Assembly: GCA_009809945.1 (NCBI GenBank)
Contig: WTPW01000567.1
Span: 47,839-111,838 of the forward strand
Length of the DNA: 64,000 nt
Source: Gigaspora margarita
Lineage: Eukaryota > Glomeromycota > Glomeromycetes > Diversisporales > Gigasporaceae
Direction of reading: 5' to 3'
The number at the start of each line of letters is the position of its first letter. The first letter of the stretch is position 1. Shown here one piece after another: positions 11,712 to 21,713 of the stretch. The notes beneath the pieces were generated by a model. That model was not told where the DNA came from, made no database searches, and saw nothing but the letters and a program-made list of their open reading frames with translations. The position numbers and the translations under genes are program-made.

Positions 11712-11944
11712 ACCCAGATTACAGATCTACTAATCCAGCTTGGTTTCATGTATCTAACATATTTTTGAAAAATAATTCAAATATTTCAAATAATGAAATA
11801 TTTTGAAAAATATTGTGAAATATTTTGAAATAAATTGTAGTTAGCAAAATCTTTTGAAAGATATTGCAGGTGGTTGCAAGATCTTTTGAAAGATTTTGCT
11901 ACTATAAATTTGCTGATGTATATTGATCTTATGATCTTGTAATC

Positions 11945-12540
11945 AAGCGAATGCCTCTAATATTGCTTTTCCTCCCATTAAGATTTAATGAAATCAATGT
12001 AGTACAGTATAGAGCCAAATTCATTGCAGAAAAGATCCAATGAAGTTAAATTGTATTTACGAAGAGCATTTTTGCTATTGCATTCGCTTCTCCAAGCCTA
12101 AGATAATTATAGTTAAGTTTCAATGAATTTAAAGTAGTATTATTGCAAAGTACATCTTCTAACGCTTCAAGCCTTCAGGTTTAAGATCATTATTACTAAG
12201 ATACAATGAAGTCAAAGTATTGTTCTTGCAAAGAACCTCTGCAAAGGCTTTACCTTCTTCAGATCCAAAAGCATTGTCATAAATAATCAAAGATTTAAAT
12301 GAAATATTCTTGCAAAGTGCCTCTATGAATGCTATTTTCCTCTAACACCAATGTTATTAGAGCTAAGATCCAAAGAAGTTAGCGAAGTGTTTTTACAAAG
12401 TTCCTCAGCTAATATCTGAATTAGTTGGTTATCGTGAAGATTCAAAGAATTCAGTGTATTGTTATATAAAGAGCATTCGCCAATGCTTTTACTCTTTTTT
12501 TGATTAATATTATTAGAGCTAAGATCCAAAGAATTCAATG
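11945..12540 (-). pseudogene. ribonuclease-inhibitor type LRR protein, decayed
   Basis: Reading the minus strand, several ~28-residue leucine-rich repeats of RI/NLR type are visible (LxxLCKNxTLTSLDLSSNNI pattern; for example NTSLTSLDLSSNNI, KNNTLTSLYLSNNDL, NNTTLNSLKLNYNYL). They run from about 12540 down to 11950 and are broken by several in-frame stops and frame changes; the longest open piece is 12332-12538. LRR proteins of this kind act as protein-interaction scaffolds and are expanded in mycorrhizal fungi. No N-terminal effector domain or F-box was found. It ends next to the TPR pseudogene on the opposite strand. Confidence 0.7.
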
Positions 12541-13515
12541 AATGTTAAAAAAAAAAAGATTCCTTGCACAATTTTACATCTAATGTCTTCTAACCCTAAC
12601 TTGCTAACATCCTAACCTTTCAGGATATTGCTAGCATCAGAATTAAGAAAAAGTTGTAAATCTTATTGTATTATGGGCAAATATGAGAAGTCACTTATTA
12701 ACTTAAATAAATCATTAAAAATTGATACAAAAATGCAAATGAATTAAGTTATCGTGGAACCACATATTTTTCTATGGACAGATATGAAGAATAAATTGAA
12801 CCTGATAATGTGTTTGCATTAAAATATCGTGGTGCTACTTGTTACAGAATGGACAGATATGAAGAATCACTTGCAGATTTATATAAAGCATTAGCCCTAT
12901 GAAAAAAGTGGCCCATGTGTGCACGTGTTTCTACGGAGAGACATGGTCAAGTGCGGCACAGCTGGATGTCCGGGTTTGTACATCTGTGATCCATGTTGGT
13001 ATGTTGAGTTGGTCCGAATTGGACCGTTTACCCAGACATTTTGGACCGTAAATGGACCGGGTTTTGCTGCACTTTACTAAACCAAAACTTACAGGGTTTG
13101 GCACAGGTAATTACACATAATATAACGTGCTTGTATGGGGTATGTCAAAAGCCATGTGCAGTCATATGTTTTTGACTTTTTGATTAGGGTTAGGGTAGGG
13201 GTAAGTGTAGAGTTAGGATGAGATTAGACCTTATAGTAAAATTGCCTCCCCGACATTTTTGTTAATAACCCAAGGTAGGTTTAGACACTCGTTTCTTGTA
13301 TTTTTGACATTTTTCACTTTTGTTTCACTTTTTCTTTGTCGGGCTGATCCGTGTTGATCAATACAACAATTTTATTGGCTCTATGTCATGTGACCACACA
13401 CGGCTTTAGATGACCCTGCTTATACGTGCCGGAAAAGGGTCAGTCCTAAGATTATTAGGAGGAGGCTTGTTGAAGTTTGTTGAATTCACTTAAAAAGTCA
13501 TTTTGCTCACCCAAT

Positions 13516-14091
13516 CAGGGACACGTAAAAATTGTGAAAAAATTAGAAAACAATAAAACACAATTTTTATAGAATATCACATTATAAAACAATTTTTGCT
13601 CTTATTTATGCATGGTACAAAAATTCGCAAATTTAATTGGTTAACTATTTTAATTCACCAATCATTTATTTGTATAATTTCACGTGAGAAAACATTGTGG
13701 ATAGTGATTTATTATATTTTATTATGTAATGTTTTTAAAAATTCATAGGTAAATATACCTATGAATTAATCGGTGTAGGGTTCTAAGTGAAAATGTTCTA
13801 CGCTCCCAAAAACCCTTCCCAAACCTTAATTCTAACCCTAACGTGAAAAATTTTGTGTTAAAAATTATATATATAAAACTTTGAAAAATCTATAAACATA
13901 ATAAAAACATATTTTAGGCGCCAACCATTATAGATACGTTTTATAATAAATGCACTGAATAATAAATATGATAAAAATAAGCACTATTGTAATTGAAATT
14001 AGACTAAATTTTATATCGCAATAAAAAACATTTTTTGTTATTACCCAAAACATTTTTTCCCGTTACTCAAAACAATTTTTACGGGTCCCTG
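13516..14091. mobile_element. hAT-type MITE, 576 bp, CACCCAAT duplication
   Basis: Ends CAGGGACACGTAAAAATTGT and inverted CAGGGACCCGTAAAAATTGT (19 of 20 match). An exact 8-bp duplication CACCCAAT lies at 13508-13515 and 14092-14099. The CAGGG start and 8-bp duplication identify hAT. There is no frame inside. It is nested in the left arm of the large inverted-repeat element. Confidence 0.8.
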
Positions 14092-14226
14092 CACCCAATG
14101 CACGTATCAATACCGTAAAACGTAATATACGTGCCATTCTGTCACATTTTGGTTCATGTTTCATGCCTTACGTGCCTATCCTGACCGGACACGTACAGGT
14201 CATGTGATATTTCATCTTATGGACAC

Positions 14227-14593
14227 CAGGGACCCAGAAAAATATCGATTTGATTTAGCAAAAATTTATATCGATTTATATCGATATGCCCATGATTGAC
14301 CAATAAGAATTTAGGATTTGGTGTAACATTAAATAACGTGATCAGAATCTAAGTTCATGTTTTTCGGGAAGTTAATGAAAATTTTGTTAGTTGATTGTCT
14401 ACATCTCCGAAACCTGCCGGCAGTTTAGGTTGGCCAAATTCATATTGCCCGGCCCAAATTAAACTTTAATTTTGCCCGAAGTGGTGTAGTTACACTGCAT
14501 AAAAAATTGTAAAAATATCGATTTCCCTATGATTTGGCCTAAAAATATCGTTTTATATTGATCTATATATATCAATATTTTTCCGTGTCCCTG
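14227..14593. mobile_element. hAT-type MITE, 367 bp, ATGGACAC duplication
   Basis: Ends CAGGGACCCAGAAAAATAT and inverted CAGGGACACGGAAAAATAT, with an exact 8-bp duplication ATGGACAC (14219-14226 and 14594-14601). The ends resemble those of the neighbouring 576-bp element but the interiors differ, so these are two related families. It is nested in the large inverted-repeat element; the right arm of that element shows the uninterrupted sequence. Confidence 0.8.
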
Positions 14594-14649
14594 ATGGACA
14601 CGTACCAAAATAATAATTTTTTTGAATTAAAAAATGATCCGTTAAGGCT

Positions 14650-15405
14650 AGCAGGGGGGACTTTTGTATTTTTCGGAAATGCACGGGTCTGATCATGAGG
14701 TAGTTGACCAATCATAAAATGGGTTATTATCCACGTGATACACTTTCTGTGAAAACAGATAGATAATCATTAAACATAATACAATTTCTTTCGTAGCTTC
14801 GAAGCAAACTAAATCGCGTTGTAAATGAATAAAACTATTCGCTCAGGTTAAAATATAGCTTCTAAACACAAGAGCTTTATTAATAAAGTTTCTTATAACA
14901 AGTTACACGCCCTTTATTCCCATTTTTTATACTTCATCTATAATTAATAAAACTATACTATCACATATCTAAAATGAATCAAACATCTTATAGAGAATAC
15001 ATATAAATTTCGAAAACAGTCTACATAAATTTATAAATGAAAAATAAACAAGTTAATTATTTGGATAACAAAAGAAAAAAGACGAAAAAAAACTAAAAAA
15101 AAACGACGTTAAAGTTTATAAATTAAGCAATAAAATATATTTTTATTACCTTCTGCTATACGGTAGACAATACTTCAACTCTTAGTATATCTACCTTTTT
15201 ATTGTGTGATTCGGCGTGATTCACCGTGATTCAACAAAGAGACGCTTGCTAGGAAGCTCTTTTGTTAATAAAGTGTTGTATCGATTGTTATTTTTTTTTT
15301 AAGTTTGCTTAGACCCGAAAAATTCTGGTTTTACAGTACTACGCTATATAAATACTTGTGTAACGTCGATCCCGGAAATCATCGGAAACAAAAGTCCCCC
15401 CTGCT
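14650..15405. mobile_element. Mutator-like non-autonomous element, 756 bp
   Basis: An 18-bp perfect terminal repeat AGCAGGGGGGACTTTTGT occurs at both ends in inverted orientation, with an exact 9-bp duplication GTTAAGGCT (14641-14649 and 15406-15414). Nine-base duplications are characteristic of Mutator-like elements. The interior (14670-15380) has no transposase frame. The empty site is readable in the sister arm near 16440 (CCGTCAAGTCTTTTG). Confidence 0.7.
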
Positions 15406-15557
15406 GTTAAGGCTTTGTACTAAGATAACATCCTTTATCATCCTAATAAAGCTGATGCTCCTGTCTTTTCGGTTCTAATAATGACGAGATTATTAAAATC
15501 TGATCAGTAGAACCGGAGATATGACTTTTCGAAATTTGAGCAACGTTCTAAAGATTA

Positions 15558-15798
15558 GGCCACGCAAAGTTAATTTTTCGTTTTGCATAACCCGCCGACC
15601 CAATTTTTCCAAAAAAAAAATTTTTTTTTTTTAAATTCCTATTGTGCCAATAATTCCATTTTTGCCATTTAATTTTTTTCTCCGGTGTCACCCGATGATG
15701 ACCTTGATTTTCCGTAATTACCCGATAGGCCCGATAAAAAAAAGACAAAATTTTCTGATTCCATGTTATGAAAACCGAAGAATCAACTTTGCGTGACC
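15558..15798. mobile_element. Harbinger/Tourist-like MITE copy 1, 241 bp
   Basis: Ends GGCCACGCAAAGTTAATTT and the inverted GGTCACGCAAAGTTGATTC are flanked by TTA on both sides (15555-15557 and 15799-15801). TTA duplication and GGCC-type ends are the signature of PIF/Harbinger MITEs. No coding content; the 66-residue minus frame is chance. Confidence 0.7.
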
Positions 15799-15823
15799 TT
15801 AAATGTGAACATGGATTAATTTA

Positions 15824-15838
15824 GGCCACGTAAAGTTA

Positions 15839-15872
<34 letters not shown>

Positions 15873-15942
15873 AAATCCGACCCGCCGACCGGAATTTTGA
15901 GATACCAGGTTATGCAAAACGAAAAATTAACTTTGCGTGGCC
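15824..15942. mobile_element. Harbinger/Tourist-like MITE copy 2, 119 bp
   Basis: Same ends as copy 1 (GGCCACGTAAAGTTA, and inverted GGCCACGCAAAGTTAATTT), flanked by TTA (15821-15823 and 15943-15945). The middle is a poly-T/poly-A hairpin. Both copies share a GACCCGCCGACC block. A 22-bp spacer separates them. The sister arm has only one TTA at this site (GATTATATAAAAACG). Confidence 0.65.
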
Positions 15943-17363
15943 TTATATAAAAACGTCTCATAAACTTCATACGCTATATCTTCGGCTCTATTGAGTTTAT
16001 TTTATTAATCACACCACCATTAGAACCAGAAAAACCCGAAGAACAAGTTTTCTTAGGACGGTAAAGGAGATTAACCCATTATAAAATCTCAGCCGAAACA
16101 CTTTTAAATTTTAAAAAAAGAAATAAAATAAGAAAAAGGCGGTCCGGAAGACTTTTGAACTAAGTTAATCTCCTTTATCACTCTAAGTAAACTTATTCTA
16201 CTGGTATTTTTGATACTAACTATGTGATTTTATTAACATTGACTCGGTAGGGCCGGATATATAGCCTCATGAAATTTATGCGACGTTTTTATATAATCTT
16301 TAGAACGTTGCCCAAATTTCGAAAGGTCATATCTCCAGTTCTACTGATCAGATTTAATAATCGCCTCACTATTAGGACCGGAAAGACCAGGATAACAAGC
16401 TTATTAGGATGATAAAGGATGCTATCTTAGTGCAAAAGACTTGACGGATCGTTTTTTAAATCAAAAAATTATTATTTTGGTACGTGTAAATGTCATGTGA
16501 CCTGTACGTGTCCGTAGACTTCCGTATCCTGACAACCCCGTGCCAACCCGTACCAACACCCGGACCACTTTTCTCATAGGGTAGAAATTGAACCAAATGA
16601 TTCGTTTGCATTAAAAATTCGTGGAGACACTTATCGTATAATGCGTAGATATGAAGAATCACCTGCAGATTTAAATAAATTGCTAGAAATTGAACCAGAT
16701 AATGCGGTTACTTTAAAATTTCGTGATGATACTTATTATAGGATGGGCAGATATGAAAAATCACTTGCAGATTTAAATCAATATTAGAAATTGAACCAAA
16801 TGATGCGTTAGCATTAAGATCTCGTGGAGAAACTTATCATATAATGCGCAGATATGAAGAATCACTTGCAGGTTTCGATAAATCGTTAGAAACTGAACCA
16901 GATAATGCGGTTGCATTAAAATATCGTGGTTCTACTTATTATAGCATGGACAGATATGAATAATCACTTGAAGATTTAAATCAATCATTTATAATTGAGC
17001 CAAATGATGGGTTTGCATTAAGATCTCGTAGAGACTTATCGTATGATGCGCAGATATGAAGAATCATTCGCAGATTTAAATCAATCATTTAAAATTGTGC
17101 CAAATGACGCGTGGACACTAAACAGGCGTGTAACAATTTATTGTATAATGAGAAGATACAAAGAATCACTTGTAGATTTAAATAAATCTTTGGAAATTGA
17201 ATCAAATTGTGAAGATTCATTAAGTATTCGTGACATAACTTACCGCATGATGCGAAATTATAAAAAATCACTTGCGGTTTTGGATAGATCATTAAAACTT
17301 AACCCAAATAATAAATGGGTACTGGATGAACGTCAAATACCTTATCGTTTATTGAATAAATAA

Positions 17364-17899
17364 AAAATTTACTGCATATAAACTTAAGTAATCTATATTA
17401 AGTGGAAGTTGATCCTATTTAAGTCCAAAAATTAGAATTAAAATATACATTTGCTGGGGTACTTTTTATTAAAAATTTTTAAGTAACCCAAATTTGATAA
17501 ATCGAGCTAGCAAACTTTTGATGTAATTGTCAGTTTTCAAGATTTTAGCTACATCTAATCAGGTAAAATTTACCCTCGAAAAACATAGAAATATACTTAA
17601 AATGAATACCTTTTTCCTGATTTTTTTTTTTTTTATTATTTTTTTATTTGATGGGTTAATAATTACTTTATATCAATTTTTACTGACTAAAAGTGTTCTC
17701 AAGAACTCCTCAATGCGATTTGATTGTGATTGAGATGATGTCAATTATTATAATATTATACAATTTTAATACAAATAATGATTGCGATCGTTAATTGAGC
17801 AGATCATGCTTTATTTATCAAGTTTTCAGCAATCGTAGCGCAAAAAAAAGGGCGATTACCCAATAAACAAATATAACTCCTTAGGCAACACTTGAACAA
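17364..17899. other. intergenic stretch between two tail-to-tail pseudogenes
   Basis: AT-rich sequence after the TPR relic. A minus-strand frame around 17880-17960 may be the last remnant of the BTB-BACK relic, but it was not recognised. The 68-residue frame at 17527 has no protein character. Confidence 0.4.
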
Positions 17900-19245
17900 A
17901 TAAATATAATTTCGGCAATATCAAGTGCCTCAACTTCTCCTTTATGGACTTCATAAATTTTCATAAGTTTTTCAGCAACAATATTCGTAACTTTTTGCTT
18001 TAGTATCGAGCAAAGCAATAATGAAGTATTTGAATACAAAAAATTTTTTTAGTAAAAAACACAAAAAAAAAAAAATAAATAAAATTGTGCATTTGACATA
18101 AAAGATAATAAATATTGGCATGTTATGACTTTGGGTTTCTTTGGATTTTTGTAAGTTTCTAATATAAAAAGCAACTAATAATTTTTTAATGATTATAATT
18201 TCGTTGAAGATCCATGACATAAAGCATGCTTGAAGCTGTAACTGAGTTATTGCTTTTGTTTGAAGTTGTAGTATCAATAAGAATATCTTTTTTACTTGAA
18301 GTTCCAGAATTTCTTTGGGGCAGTACGGTATTTTAAATTACGTGAGGAGGTAAAATAGTCAAGGTAATAGCTTTATTTGAAATTGTTAAATTTGTTATAA
18401 TATCTTTCACAAAATATGATTAAGGATCTGTTGATATGGATATAGTTTTTCAATAACATCTTCACTGATAATTTGAAAATATCGGATATGGGGTAGGCAA
18501 ATTTTGGGAGTAGTTTTAAAATTAAGAATTTTGCGTCCGATCCATTGAGTAGGATTAGAGTTCAGATCGGGATTTTGTGCAATTCCTCAACGAATAATTT
18601 GATCCAAGTATTCTCTTCATCCATTTGTAAGTTATCAAATTTTAAAATGAAGGCTAATACCTTTTCTGGAAAATTCTTAAAGTCTTCAGAATTAAAAACT
18701 ATACTTGGATGTTTAGCAATAATATTAATACAAAACTCTTGCAAAACTATAAAATCATCACTTTCAAAACATATTTTAGAAACTTTGCAAAATTAAGACG
18801 CATCCACAATGCATGATTTTTGACTAATTGTGCATGCACAATCTTAACTAATTCTTCTTGGCAAATTCGGTAACAGCAAATAAAAGGCCGAGAATTATAG
18901 ATGCATTGATTTCATTAAATTGAACTATACCTATACCACCATAAATATGTCTAAATACATTAAGAAGAAACTTAATATTATAATTAGTTTAAAATGTAAT
19001 CTGACAATTTATCTACAGCTTTACTTAATAATAGTTTCAAAAATATTAGCAAAAGATATCTGGTATACCGATTTTTTTAACATTATTTTCATCGTAATAT
19101 GTCTTAAATAACTTTCACGAAACTAAGTACATCGAGAATTTAAAAATAACTGAATGCACCTTAAACATTTGCAATTTGTCATTTGACTGATTTCGATTAT
19201 TAATTTATAATCTTAACCATTCTTAAGAAGATCTGTTAAATCGCT
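17900..19245 (-). pseudogene. BTB-BACK protein gene, decayed
   Basis: Minus-strand reading from 19240 downward shows the order of the live gene at 28-30 kb: a BTB start (DLLKNG, IIEISQMTN, LFLNSRC), IFETIIK, a diverged intron, YIYGGIGIVQFNEINAS, then BACK-region matches (INIIAKHPSIVFNSEDF, ILKFDNLQMDE, GIAQNPDLN, IRYFQIISEDV, LYPYQQIL). Many stops and frame changes break it; the longest remaining piece is 18562-18744. BTB proteins usually act as Cullin-3 substrate adaptors. The 3' part after about 18300 is unrecognisable, so it is unclear whether it once had TPR repeats. The relic faces tail-to-tail with the TPR relic. Confidence 0.75.
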
Positions 19246-19740
19246 AGAACTTTTTTTTTTTAAAAAAAATTCTATAACCATTTTACGTAAAATAGTACAA
19301 AAAGTGAAAGAAGATACATACGTGTGCTAACGTACATACTGATAATTAAAAGTATGCACTGCCACATGAATATAACGGATTAATAAAAGGAAAGGACTAC
19401 AACGTGCATGACTTAGTCTACATACGTATGTTGTAAAAGTGGGATCTATTGGTGTGATGGTAAAAAACTACTAAACAACGCCACTTTCTAATGCAAATAC
19501 TACATTGTATACTTTAATGATATCGTAAATAAAGTTAAAAAAAAGCTACCTCATATCAGTTAAGTAATAAATACTAGTACTATATATTTAACTTTCATAA
19601 ACTTTATTGTTTGTTAATATATATGTTATATAGATTTGTAAAAATATACACGGTGCATAACTAGCATCATATACAGTATTTACATAATTTTTATATATAT
19701 TGATATTAATGCCACCTATTAGTATCAGTATAATTAAAAA
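19246..19740. other. intergenic, 3' side of the alpha-kinase gene
   Basis: AT-rich sequence holding a poly-T/poly-A hairpin (19250-19270) and ACGTACATAC-type runs. No gene was seen; it probably includes the 3' UTR of the kinase gene. Confidence 0.5.
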
Positions 19741-21240
19741 TTAAATTTGATTTAAATTTAGTCTTTTACAAATATTATTACATTTATGATTTGTCAAAAA
19801 AAATTCCTTAATTCCTTTCACACCAAAATTCGTTGCACCAAATCTTGATATATCAGTACAATGAATTGCCGGATCTGTTAATAAGAACTCTTTATTAAGA
19901 CTAACACCTTGTAAATCATAAACTACTAAATATTCCTCTGTATATTGATAAGTAAAATGAGCAAACGCTTCAAGAGCTGAATGAAACTCTGTAATAATAC
20001 CACAATTTGTGTTGAACTTTGTAAACTTTGCATTAGAGAAATATTTCTCTATAGAATAATATAAGTTAGACTTATTACATAAAATATTTACATTAATAAA
20101 TTTCACTTTCCATCTAATTCCAATTTGTTCCGTAACCGAATTAAATTCTGATGAAAGAAATTGAGCAATGTTAGAAGCCTCCATTGACTCTAAATAGCGT
20201 TTTTTAAAATCTGATGTAACATCATGATATTGTTTTATAACTAATTTTTCACTTTGCTCAGAATCAGTGCGAAGAGCAAAATATGCATACCGTTCAGCAC
20301 CAACAGAAAATGGTTGTGGGGCAAGTTTAAACGAGATATTTTGTGTAGTAAAATTTGAATTGATAAAAAAATATTTATCCTTAATTTCATCAAGTGATTT
20401 AGGTAAANTATANAATAAAAGTTCNCCATAATTTTCTGNAAGAGTTGNCCAATCGGGNTCNNATTGATTAATTTGAAGTTTTCTTCGTTGTAAAGAAAAT
20501 AAACTTTCAGAATTTCTTACAGTAGTAGTAAGTAAAACAGAAGAAATTATGGCAGAACAAGTAGCATCACAAAATTTGTTAAGTAATATACCCGGATTAT
20601 CACCTGTAATTTTGAGGTCAAATACAGGAAATTCACCGATTATTTTACGAAATATGCTAATCATAACATCAGTAGAATCATTAATTTTTCCAAAATGATA
20701 TAAAATATTATTTGATTGCATTTTTTCTAATACTTTTTCGGCAGTTAAACCTTTTGGATCACCATTTGGATATTCATCCATTTCTTTAGTAAAACGACGA
20801 CCATGTGGTGGAGCATCACCGATATGAATAAGTACACGGGTACCACTTTTCCAAGTCATGGAAGTTATTGCAGCGTTGAGACCCCCTAAAACATCTTCTG
20901 GGAGATCTCTACCACCTTTAGCTTTCACTTTATTGTTTATATACTCTTTAAATTCTTCATGAGAGTTAGTAAAGTCAAGAATTTGTAGACGGTTATAATC
21001 GCAATGGTCACGATAACCACAGAAACCAAACCAAAGTTTAATATCAGAGTTATAATTTTTCACATAATTTGACGATCTTAATATGTGATTTTTCGCAGCG
21101 GCAATGTGCTCATCCATAGAATTAGTACAATCTAAAACAAAGCAAAGGTAAACATTTAATGAGGATTTAATATAAGCGATTGTCTTTGAAATATCATTTT
21201 CTCTGTTCGTTAATGTTAATGAACTTTCAATTTCACTCAT
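19741..21240 (-). CDS. vWA-domain alpha-kinase (VwkA/MHCK type)
   Basis: A 499-codon intronless frame. Residues ~28-235 form a von Willebrand A domain with a MIDAS-like DCTNS (37-41), a GFCGYRDHCD block (72-81) and GDAPPHG (141-147). The same blocks occur in Dictyostelium VwkA. Residues ~295-495 form an atypical alpha-kinase domain: PFSVGAERYAYFA (310-322), candidate ATP-binding lysine in LVIKQY (K336), IEKY (397-400), VVYDLQG (439-445), LTDPAIH (454-460), a glycine-rich FGATNFGVKGI (467-477) and zinc ligands H485, C487 and C491. Alpha-kinases phosphorylate Ser/Thr, classically myosin heavy chain or eEF2; the substrate here is unknown. All key motifs are intact, so it is likely active. Ambiguous bases at 20408-20461 blur residues 259-278. 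The start is the first Met, with a TATAAA about 85 bases upstream. Confidence 0.9.
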   Translation of the reverse strand: MSEIESSLTLTNRENDISKTIAYIKSSLNVYLCFVLDCTNSMDEHIAAAKNHILRSSNYVKNYNSDIKLWFGFCGYRDHCDYNRLQILDFTNSHEEFKEYINNKVKAKGGRDLPEDVLGGLNAAITSMTWKSGTRVLIHIGDAPPHGRRFTKEMDEYPNGDPKGLTAEKVLEKMQSNNILYHFGKINDSTDVMISIFRKIIGEFPVFDLKITGDNPGILLNKFCDATCSAIISSVLLTTTVRNSESLFSLQRRKLQINQXXPDWXTLXENYXELLXYXLPKSLDEIKDKYFFINSNFTTQNISFKLAPQPFSVGAERYAYFALRTDSEQSEKLVIKQYHDVTSDFKKRYLESMEASNIAQFLSSEFNSVTEQIGIRWKVKFINVNILCNKSNLYYSIEKYFSNAKFTKFNTNCGIITEFHSALEAFAHFTYQYTEEYLVVYDLQGVSLNKEFLLTDPAIHCTDISRFGATNFGVKGIKEFFLTNHKCNNICKRLNLNQI

Positions 21241-21320
21241 ATTTTCTTTATTGACTTGCTTTTGTTCTTTATTTTTTTTTTTAAAAAAAAAAATTTGTTA
21301 GACGGAAAATAAGGAGCTTG

Positions 21321-21332
21321 TCTTTATAAAGA
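21321..21332 (-). promoter_or_regulatory. probable TATA box of alpha-kinase gene
   Basis: Read on the minus strand, TTTATAAAGA lies about 85 bases before the start codon in an otherwise A/T-rich leader. The position is plausible, but TATA-like words are common at this base composition. Confidence 0.3.
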
Positions 21333-21646
21333 ATTAACTGTACACATGTAACTAAATTGTAACCCATGTTAAATAACAAAATCATGAATGAGCTATCTAT
21401 TTAACGTATTTTGTGTATGTTTTTTATATCAAAAAAAAAAAAGCATTTATAATCATAATAGGACAGGGTGAAACATGGGGTTCATTTTGTGGATACGAAA
21501 AGAGTTAGACTAGTGTTGTCTAGGTTACTTTATTGACGCAGATCTATTTTTAATAGGTTAGCTGATTTACACTAGAGTCTACACAAATTGCAGAATTTTG
21601 CTGAGTTGAATATATTATCTACTTAATAAATATTAGCTTAACAAAT

Positions 21647-21713
21647 GAGTGACGCCAAGACATTGGTTTATCATTTATTATTTAAATAAATAATCAATCT
21701 CTTGGCGTCACTC
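21647..21713. repeat. 67-bp hairpin with GAGTGACGCCAAGA ends
   Basis: A perfect 14-bp inverted pair, GAGTGACGCCAAGA and TCTTGGCGTCACTC, surrounds a 39-base AT-rich loop, itself partly palindromic. It is unusually GC-rich for its setting. It could be a minimal MITE or a deleted element's fused ends. Confidence 0.55.

Larger units (their letters stand above)
12895..16581. mobile_element. large inverted-repeat DNA transposon inserted in TPR relic
   Basis: Termini CCCTATGAAAAAAGTGG and inverted CCCTATGAGAAAAGTGG are flanked by a 3-bp duplication TAG (12892-12894, 16582-16584). Joining the flanks restores a normal TPR codon string, which proves insertion. Beyond the 20-bp ends, the right ~480 bases (16120-16581) are largely an inverted copy of 14100-16095 once nested insertions are subtracted, so the element folds around ~16105. 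No transposase frame survives. Nested in the left arm are elements at 13516, 14227, 14650, 15558 and 15824. A 3-bp duplication occurs in CACTA and Harbinger elements, but these ends match neither motif, so the superfamily is left open. Confidence 0.75.
12621..17363 (+). pseudogene. TPR-repeat gene relic split by a transposon
   Basis: Two stretches (12621-12894 and 16582-17363) encode 34-residue tetratricopeptide repeats of the form YRxMxRYEESLADLNKSLEIEPN. Frameshifts and stops appear from the start (for example near 12675, 12800, 16787 and 16961). The last ~106 codons (17043-17363) remain open and end in WVLDERQIPYRLLNK, matching the C-terminus of the live BTB-TPR gene at 28 kb (WVLNQRQITNRFI). 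It is therefore a paralog or dead copy. TPR arrays act as protein-binding superhelices. The break at 12894/16582 is exactly where the 3.7-kb element inserted, with TAG duplicated. No BTB part precedes it on this strand. Confidence 0.8.
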
